Shown here piece by piece: positions 57,487 through 64,000 of a stretch of 64,000 nucleotides of DNA (the first letter of the stretch is position 1; the number at the start of each line of letters is the position of its first letter). Origin of the DNA: Datisca glomerata. Taxonomy: Eukaryota > Streptophyta > Magnoliopsida > Cucurbitales > Datiscaceae. The DNA lies in NCBI GenBank assembly GCA_003255025.1, contig QANY01008913.1, positions 124,001-188,000 of the forward strand, written 5' to 3'. The notes under the pieces are model-generated. The model saw nothing but the letters and a program-made list of their open reading frames with translations, did not search any database and was not told the origin of the DNA. A program made the position numbers and the translations under genes.

Positions 57487-57890
57487 AATAGGGAGTATTA
57501 GAATCAAACGCCATGGTTATATATGATGTTTACGGCATGCTAATCGCGTTTGGTACCTAAACGCCATAGATACAGACATTTGGGGGCCAAACACAATCGA
57601 CATGGGAAAATACCTATTATGAAAGGCGTTTGGGGCTTGCTGATAGCATTTGGGCCCCAAACGCTATTCTTACTGGCGTTTAGGGCCCAAACGCCTATTA
57701 TGTATGGCGTTTGGAGCATGCTGATAGCGTTTGGGCCCCAAACGCTATTCTTACTGGTGTTTGGGGGCCAAACGCCATCGACATGCCCCAAACACCTATT
57801 ATATATGGCCTTTGGGGCCTATTGATAGTGTTTGGGCCCCAAACGCCATTGTTATAGGCGTTTGGGCCCCTAATCGCCTAGTTTGATCAA
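57487..57890. repeat. Array of palindromic GCGTTTGGGCCCCAAACGC modules
   Basis: The word AAACGCC and its complement GGCGTTT alternate with ~18-60-bp spacing. At 57726-57746 they fuse to a perfect odd palindrome (core GCGTTTGGGCCCCAAACGC), with near-perfect versions at about 57646 and 57830. Apparent ORFs on both strands (57550-57825, 57791-57540) arise from the repeats. It lies between the PMD gene and the FAR1/MULE gene and shares its core with 51770-52040. Confidence 0.85.
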
Positions 57891-58213
57891 ATTATTGGTT
57901 GGTGGTGTCTGGTGGTTGTGCAATTAATAGAGGTAGTTACTCTTCATAAACTATCATTAAAAATCATATATTCACTCAATAAACACATTCTCACTGATTT
58001 TCAATTGCTCTAAACTTCAAATACACTTACTTGCTGTTTCATTTTCTTTGTTTGGATTATCCAATTTTCATCTCCAAATAAGTGATCGGCTACACCAAAA
58101 AGGTAATGTTTGTTTAGTTTTCTTTTGTTTTTTCTAAGATTAAGCATATTCAAAGACCCAACATCCTGACATTTAATTTTCTATAATTTTTTTAAGATTA
58201 AGCATCTTGAAAG
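57891..58213 (+). promoter_or_regulatory. Leader region of the FAR1/MULE gene
   Basis: A probable non-coding first exon ends near AAAAAG|GTAATG (58101). T-rich intron-like sequence follows to the ATG at 58214. Junctions are not certain. Confidence 0.35.
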
Positions 58214-60366
58214 ATGAGTCATCATGAACTATCCATAAACCCGGGTGAGACGAGTACGCGACTGGGTTCATCCACATTAGCAAACTTGTGTAATGAGGAT
58301 GTTATTGGTGAAAATTTTGATACGTTACAAGCGGCCGAACATTTCTACTATACATACACAACCAATGTTGGGTTCAGTGTACGAAAAGATGATAAACGCA
58401 AGAACAGAGAGGGAGAAATTGTGCTACAGATATGGGTTTGCTCAAAAGAAGGAACTCGGGAGAAAAAATATATGGGTAGAGAGGACAACAAACGAGAACC
58501 AAGAGGCTTGACAAGAGTGGATTGTCGTGCTTGTTTGAGGGTGAACTTGGATAAGCAGATGAAAAAATGGGTCGTTAAAGATTTTGAAGCTAAGCACAAC
58601 CATCCCACTGCCTCATCACATGACGTGCCCTTTCTTCGATCCAATATAGCAGTGAATGAAGCGGACATGGCTTAGGAAATAAGATTGTACAATGTTGGTG
58701 TAAGGCTAGGCCAAGTGTTTGATTACATGGTCGATCAAGCAGTTGGTTACAAAAATGTGGGGTTCTTACGGACGGATCTCTACAATAAGATGGATAAGCA
58801 GCGAAAAATACAGATAATTGAAACTGATTCAGAAGCATCTATTGCTTTTTTTACTGTAAAATTGGAGATGGATCCAAATATGTATTGCAAATACAACATT
58901 GACACATAATCGTTTAACGAATTTGTTCTGGGCAGACTCAACGTGCCAGTTGACTATCACTATTTTGGTGATGCATTGGCGTTCAGTATGATCTACAGGA
59001 CGACTGCATACAAGAACCACTCGTGATTTTCCTTGGCGTGAACAATCACTACATGACCACAGTATTTGGTTGCGCATGATTGGTTGATGAGACTGTGGAA
59101 ACCTATCAATGGGTGTTGGGAACTTTCTTGGATGGCATGAAAAATAAAATGCCTCAATCGGTCATTACAGATGGCGATAAGGCAATGTGTAAAGCAATCA
59201 AGACGGTCTTCCCCAATTGCAATCATCATCTTTGTGCATAGCATCTCGAATGAAATGCCCAATCAAACGTGCATAACCCAGAATTTCTACAGGCATTCAA
59301 GAGAGTCATGTTTGACGTAGTTAGTGAAGGGGAATTCGAAGAGGAATGGGATCATTTGATATAGTCGGTCAATCTCAGGCAAAACAAATGGGTACAATGG
59401 ATGTATGCGAAGCGTGAACGTTGGGCAGAGGCCTTCTAAGATGAAAAGTTCTTTGCTTAGTGAGAACGACGCAACAATCTGAAGGTATGAACGCACATAT
59501 CTACCGATTCGTTGAATGTCGAACTAAATTATTTGAATTCGTGTTACAAATTTAATTGGATGTTTGGCACGTATTCAACGCGAGGAGAGGTTGGTTAATT
59601 TCAAGATGACAAATGAAACGCATGTGCTTTAGACTCACTTGTGTGCGTTAGAGCAACACACGGTACTTGTGTTCACACAAAAACTATTTATACATATGCG
59701 TAAGGAGATCATGGGTGAAGCATCGTTTATAGTTTATGCTCTAACACATGATGGGGAGGCTTGAAATTTTCATTGGTCAAGTTCGGGGTTCCGAATGACT
59801 CATACTTAGTGACACGAGACTAAAAACTTGATAAGCTCAAGTGCAGTTGTTGCATAACATATGCAACAGATCCCGAGCACGTGCATACTAGACCGGTGGT
59901 GGATCACTGTGAAGAGTGATATGCTACCAACCGGGTCAAGCCATTATCATCTAGATACAGATGAAACGGTATTGCTTCGGTACAATTGTGTTCACTTTGC
60001 GTCAAAGTCAAATGAATGGTCGACTCGAGCCAAAGTGGAGGTTGGGATGCTTTGTGCAAAATATGAGACCTTGTGGAATGTAAAGGTCGCCAACGAACAT
60101 GATGTGAAGCACAAGGATGGTGTAGAGATTAAAAGAGGCCCCATTGAAGACCCGGTAATCGTGAAGGCGAAGAGCAGCCAAGGTACTAGCTCGAGTAAAG
60201 CACGACCAACCACCCATCGATGTGGCCATTGTAAGAACACTGGACATACCAAACGGACATGTCCAAAATTACCGAGCGATGTGCATGCCATGACGCCAGA
60301 TGATAATAATGATAGTCCAGCACCATCTAACGTGCAAGGTTCACACGCAATAGGGGTCTCCGGATA
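58214..60366 (+). pseudogene. FAR1-type Mutator-like (MULE) transposase pseudogene
   Basis: The ATG at 58214 starts a FAR1 DNA-binding domain (EDVIGENFDTLQAAEHFYY, then WVCSKEG, CRACLRVNLDKQMKKWVV and the H-x-H of KHNHP). A TAG at 58673 follows ADMA. The MULE DDE region is in pieces: GFLRTDLYNKMDKQRK, DYHYFGDALAFSMIYRTTAY, VIFLGVNNHYMTTVFGCA, WVLGTFLDGMKNKMPQSVIT, DGDKAMCKAIKTVFPNCNHH. The first catalytic Asp (family aFDxTY) is Ser here (AFSMIY), while the second (ITDGDKA) remains. A degenerate SWIM-like KCSCCITYATD (about 59840) precedes IPSTCILDRWW, and a CCHC knuckle (CGHCKNTGHTKRTC) lies at about 60220-60262. Many stops and two or more frameshifts make it inactive. This is the transposase (mudrA-like) protein, related to the FHY3/FAR1 regulators. 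It could be a decayed host FRS gene, but the CCHC tail and context favour a transposon. Confidence 0.85.
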
Positions 60367-60756
60367 AGGTGCGTCCCCATTCAATAAGCAAGGTGTGTAC
60401 ACATTCAACGTGCAAGGTACGTACCCATTCGACCCATATGCATACTCATCATCATTCAACGCACAAGGTAGGTACCATATGTACAACACAAACATCACAT
60501 ACTGGTATAATTTTTTGTATCCCCCACCGCAGTAAATGTACATTTTGGTATGAACTTGTTTTCATAGTTTTTTAGAATGTTATCGTTCAAATATTTATAA
60601 ACCTGCTTATTTATAACAATAAACAATAATTCTGCAAAATCTGTTATTTTATAACTGTACACGATAACTTACAAAAACCCCTTCATTTATTGTTGTACAT
60701 AATAATATATAAAATCTGTTTATCATCCTTATATACAATAACTTACAAAAATTTAG
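60367..60756. other. 3' flank of the MULE pseudogene, AT-rich
   Basis: Tail coding rich in His/Tyr/Thr (GTYPFDPYAYSSS-like) until about 60534, then AT-rich with an imperfect doublet AATAACTTACAAAAACC. Confidence 0.4.
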
Positions 60757-61005
60757 TGTGTCCTATTTTTTGATGTTCTTGTTCAAACATTCACCCATTT
60801 GACTTTTCTGAAAAATTTGATAAGCTAGATGTTATTGAAGAAGACAATTATGACAAAGCGATAAATTTTGAAGTGTATGAAGATATTCCTTTTCAAAATT
60901 TATTGCACCGTCGTTATTGTTTTCTTCAATAACATCGAGCTCATCAAAATTTTCAGAAATGTCAAATGGGTGAGTGTTTGCACAAGAACATAAAAAATAG
61001 GACAC
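60757..61005. repeat. Inverted repeat, ~90-bp arms and ~68-bp loop
   Basis: Left arm 60757-60847 (GTGTCCTATTTTTTGATG... to ...GAAGAAGACAAT) is the inverse of right arm 60916-61005 (ATTGTTTTCTTCAATAACAT... to ...AATAGGACAC). Both arms encode the same peptide outline on opposite strands (HPFDFSEKFDKLDVIEED and HPFDISENFDELDVIEEN). The pairing is imperfect, with roughly a tenth of positions differing. Confidence 0.9.
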
Positions 61006-61019
61006 AATAATGTAATACA

Positions 61020-61829
61020 ATATTATCTATTCCTTCATTTTTTTCCTCTTCTCAAGTCTTTTCTTTAAAGTAGGACTCATCTTTAGTGGTAGCCGGGTCT
61101 CTGAGATAGATGAGTTCGTATTATCAAATCGACCAACGCTATCATGTAACATATCATACGAGGTGTTCCAAGGATAGTTGGTTCAACAAAATGTTACACC
61201 GAAGATCGTGAGATTTATACTCCTGTAAAAATATTTCCAATATTCAACAAACTATCATACACCTCAACATATTCAATATCGACAGCCACCCATGAGCAAT
61301 TCTAGAACAATAAGAAAATTCCCAATTACAAGCTAAGAGAAGCCTAAATCCAAACTAAAATAAAACAGAGCTATAACATTCACCAAACTATCATACACCT
61401 CAACAAATTCAATGATAACATCTAAGGCTTGAATATTCACCAAACATCTCAACCTCAACAAATTCAATACTGATAGTCACAAACAAGCAAGTCTAGAAGA
61501 ATTAGAAAAATCCCAATTACATAACTGAAGAAACCCTAACAAATAACTAGCAATGAGAACCGCAAATAAGCAAATCCAACAGAAAATTCCCAATTAAAGA
61601 ACTAAAAGAACCCAAAACTATAACAAATAAAAAACAAAGCTCTCAAGTTTCACAATATCTGACAAATTACCTGGGAACGATAGTCGACAACAATTCCTGC
61701 CCTGTGTCATCCATATATATCAAGACCCACACACCACAATCACTCCTGGAAATGTAATAATAAGTGCATCATTAAAGGGTAAAAGAAGCCCAATCAAATT
61801 CGCGATCAACGAACTTACCCATTTAATAG
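61020..61829. other. AT-rich region with CACCAAACTATCATACACCTCAACA repeats
   Basis: A ~60-70-bp motif (TTCACCAAACTATCATACAC, TCAACAAATTCAATA) occurs three to four times at 61240-61480. No gene. Confidence 0.5.
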
Positions 61830-63730
61830 GGTGCGCACTTTGGGTGGACTTGTAAATGAAGAGAAGGTTGTTGGCGGGGGCAACAAATCTATGAGCTTAG
61901 GCCCAAATATTAAGTCCATACCTTCTAACTATAAAAATGTAATCAATGCCAAATTCACACATGCTATAAGACAAATTACAATTCATGATGAGGGGTTAGA
62001 ACATACAGTCTTTTTTACCTTTTCGGTTCATCCTGCGTTAAGTCGGCTATCTGGCACTGTGTCCCATTCAGTGACTTCCTCATCCATGATGGAGATCTTG
62101 GTCATAAACCAATGATCTTGACCATCGTGTACCGAAATACAAATCTAGATTACACAATACATTTACACAATCATACTAAGTCAACATTTAATATCTTAAC
62201 TACATTAAATTTGTTTACCGTAGTTTTTAGCTCAAGTGTTGCGTGTATCTATCCACGATCTTGTGTTTCCTTACAAAATTAAGAAGCTCTACTAGTTTTG
62301 AAACATATTGACTCTGCAGTGGCATAATAAAAATATGATACACAACGTACGTACAAACCTAAAATAAGGATTATACTGAGTAGTAGACACTCACAACAAA
62401 AATCGTCGGAAGAAACCAGAATCGGTTGCTCATCGATGCACGATGAGCCTCAAGGTCAAAATGCTGACAAACAAGTCTATAAGGTCCGAGCCAAGCCAAT
62501 TTTCTGGATCGAGAGTCTTTAGGTCTCTCCGTTTAGCATGGAGACCAGAATGTCTAATGAGAATCTCGCTGCAAAAGACATATAAAAGACAGACAAAATC
62601 AAAATTTGGCCATGATGGCGTGTCAAATTTTGTTAGATTAGTGTGACTACTACCTATCCTCTAATCTTTTGTCAAAAATATACTCCACTAAACGCTCATC
62701 TTTCACTTCTAGTGGGTCCTGCAACATGTACAAATCTACTTTAAATACCTTCTTGTTGCATTTAGTGATCAGTTTACCCTTTAAATAAGGTGAACTGAGT
62801 TGAGGACCATCTCTCCTCTCCCTAGTGCTCCGTAACTTCATCGGGAATTGGCTTTCGATAGACTTGGACAAAACTTGTTTACCCTACCAAAACACAGCCC
62901 CCAAGTAAGGTGTTAGATTAATAGTTAGATTATACATGTTATATATATAGAAAAATTAAATACAAATAAACTGAATAACATAACTTTCGACGTCCTAGAT
63001 AATTTCCTGACCAATAGCAGGTCAGCGAATGCATTGCCTGAAGCATCCAGCTGGATGCACCTTTCATCATTATCACCTTATATAAAGGTGATGAAGAGGC
63101 CAGTAGCTCTTCTTTGCGGGAGGGACTTATATCCTCATCAAAACCTCATTGTTCTTTACCTTGAGTTGGGGTGCCGCGTGGCTCATCGTATTGGGCTCGA
63201 GACTTACCAATGTCCCATTCTAAAAGACTCGCCAATGTTGTGCATATATTCTTTTGGACAACCATCATCTTTCTCTGCAACTCCATTAATTGTGAAATAT
63301 TCGCCCTCATGGAGTTGGACTGCGCCTGAAGAGTGATCACGTGTGCACTTAAAGCACCTAACCCGACGGCTTGCTCTTCAAGTAGATCTGCACACATGTC
63401 CTTGCGAATGTGTTTACACTTGTGGTCCTCCCAAACCTCGCAGCCGCCCAAAACGGCTTGCGCAGTTGTATCGATCTACATAATACAAATATATGTGAAT
63501 TAATAATAAATAATCAATGGTAATATAACCAACCAAATTTGCAATATTCTCAAACGCTTACCGCACAGCTTTTAGGCCAAGCTTCTCATCGCCTTGATTT
63601 TACAAAATAAATCATTTTTGCAACGGCACTATCATTCCACCTTAGTGGTAAAGGTTGGTTCAAGTCAACATAGTTGGCACCACATGCCAACTTCTCCAGA
63701 TAAAACAGTTGCATCGAAATGAACTTATTA

Positions 63731-63770
<40 letters not shown>

Positions 63771-64000
63771 TAATGTGAAAGTAATACCAATGTACACTAA
63801 ATATATTTCCTATATAAATAAAAAGCATCTGGTAATGCTACAGTGGTGGTTGTTTTGATACCTCGCGACACCATCCATAAAATCATTAAAATAAGCGAAA
63901 GCCCAATTCTTTTGTTGGATGGTCACGAGAGACTTCACAAAGTGCAACCATGAATGAGTGATGATTGGTTTTGATCGAGGAGATAATATAACCCCGACAG
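61830..64000 (-). pseudogene. Ulp1/C48-protease-like transposon gene, continuing off the right end
   Basis: Minus-strand exons from right to left: FYLEKLACGANYVDLNQPLP at about 63730-63640 (the DUF1985-like N-terminal region); 63451-63146 (NISQLMELQRKMMVVQKNIC, helical); 62871-62650 (SSPYLKGKLITKCNKKVF, the linker seen before Ulp1 domains); RRDLKTLDPENWLGSDLID at about 62530-62470 (start of the C48 peptidase fold); NRFWFLPTIF at about 62420; VHDGQDHWFMTKISIMDEEV then WDTVPDSR at 62130-62040, where the HW pair is the position of the catalytic His. The catalytic Cys block was not recognised. Ulp1 peptidases remove SUMO from proteins. Many plant MULEs carry such genes. Frame breaks and the missing Cys suggest decay, though unrecognised introns could explain part of this. 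Confidence 0.65.
63731..63770. repeat. (GT)n(AT)n microsatellite
   Basis: GTGTGTGT... followed by ATATATAT, inside a probable intron of the Ulp1-like gene. Confidence 0.95.

Noticed and set aside
57540..57825. ORFs on both strands in the palindromic array
   Set aside because: Periodic proline/glycine-rich translation of the repeat. No independent support.
1..64000. tRNA or rRNA genes
   Set aside because: No cloverleaf or rRNA core sequence was noticed. The only pol III-type boxes belong to the SINE at 40820-41013.

Overview
The window is nuclear DNA of a flowering plant, most likely a eudicot (the family cannot be fixed from sequence alone). Evidence: spliced GT-AG genes with plant-only products (a RKP-type E3 ligase, a plant elicitor peptide precursor, a defensin-like peptide) embedded in plant transposon families: Ty3/gypsy Tat with antisense ORFs, Copia and Tekay/Del-like LTRs, L1-type LINEs, a tRNA-derived SINE, a CACTA element, plant-mobile-domain and FAR1/MULE genes, and an Ulp1-like gene. 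The sequence is AT-rich. Unresolved bases lie at 25850, 42955 and 47401-47439.

Layout. 1-10525: the 3' part of a decayed Tat retrotransposon (element A, + strand), with a 1.88-kb solo LTR inserted in its integrase (5-bp target duplication ACCAT), an antisense ORF and a 3' LTR. 10526-13494: LINE debris and AT-rich DNA. 13495-24210: a full-length, LTR-to-LTR but inactive second Tat copy (element B) in the opposite orientation. 24211-33260: a minisatellite split by a Copia-type LTR, then a LINE (minus strand) split by two solo LTRs that both keep perfect 5-bp target duplications (ATTAG, TCTTC). 33260-37040: AT-rich DNA and a 0.3-kb direct repeat bracketing LTR-like sequence.

37040-49924 is the genic core. 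It holds a complete 10-exon RKP/KPC1-type E3 ubiquitin ligase gene (38001-45707, 1272 aa, all exon phases consistent) with a SINE in intron 2; a two-exon PROPEP-type elicitor peptide precursor on the minus strand (47657-47168, 86 aa) whose intron is a GA microsatellite containing an assembly gap; a 558-bp CACTA element with intact termini and GAT duplication; and a two-exon defensin-like secreted peptide (49496-49924, 78 aa, 8 Cys). The two small genes are defence-signalling/defence-type genes about 1.8 kb apart.

49925-64000 is a repeat and transposase-derived region: a ~58-60-bp minisatellite ending in an inverted block, then a plant-mobile-domain (PMD) gene whose second exon is tandemly triplicated as exact 1200-bp units, bracketed on both sides by arrays of the AAACGCC motif (perfect palindromes on the right side), followed by a FAR1/MULE transposase pseudogene (+ strand), a long hairpin, and a convergent Ulp1/C48-protease-like gene (minus strand) that runs off the right end. 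The combination PMD + FAR1-MULE + Ulp1 with palindromic subterminal-like arrays is the most unusual assemblage in the window and may be one large composite Mutator-like element.
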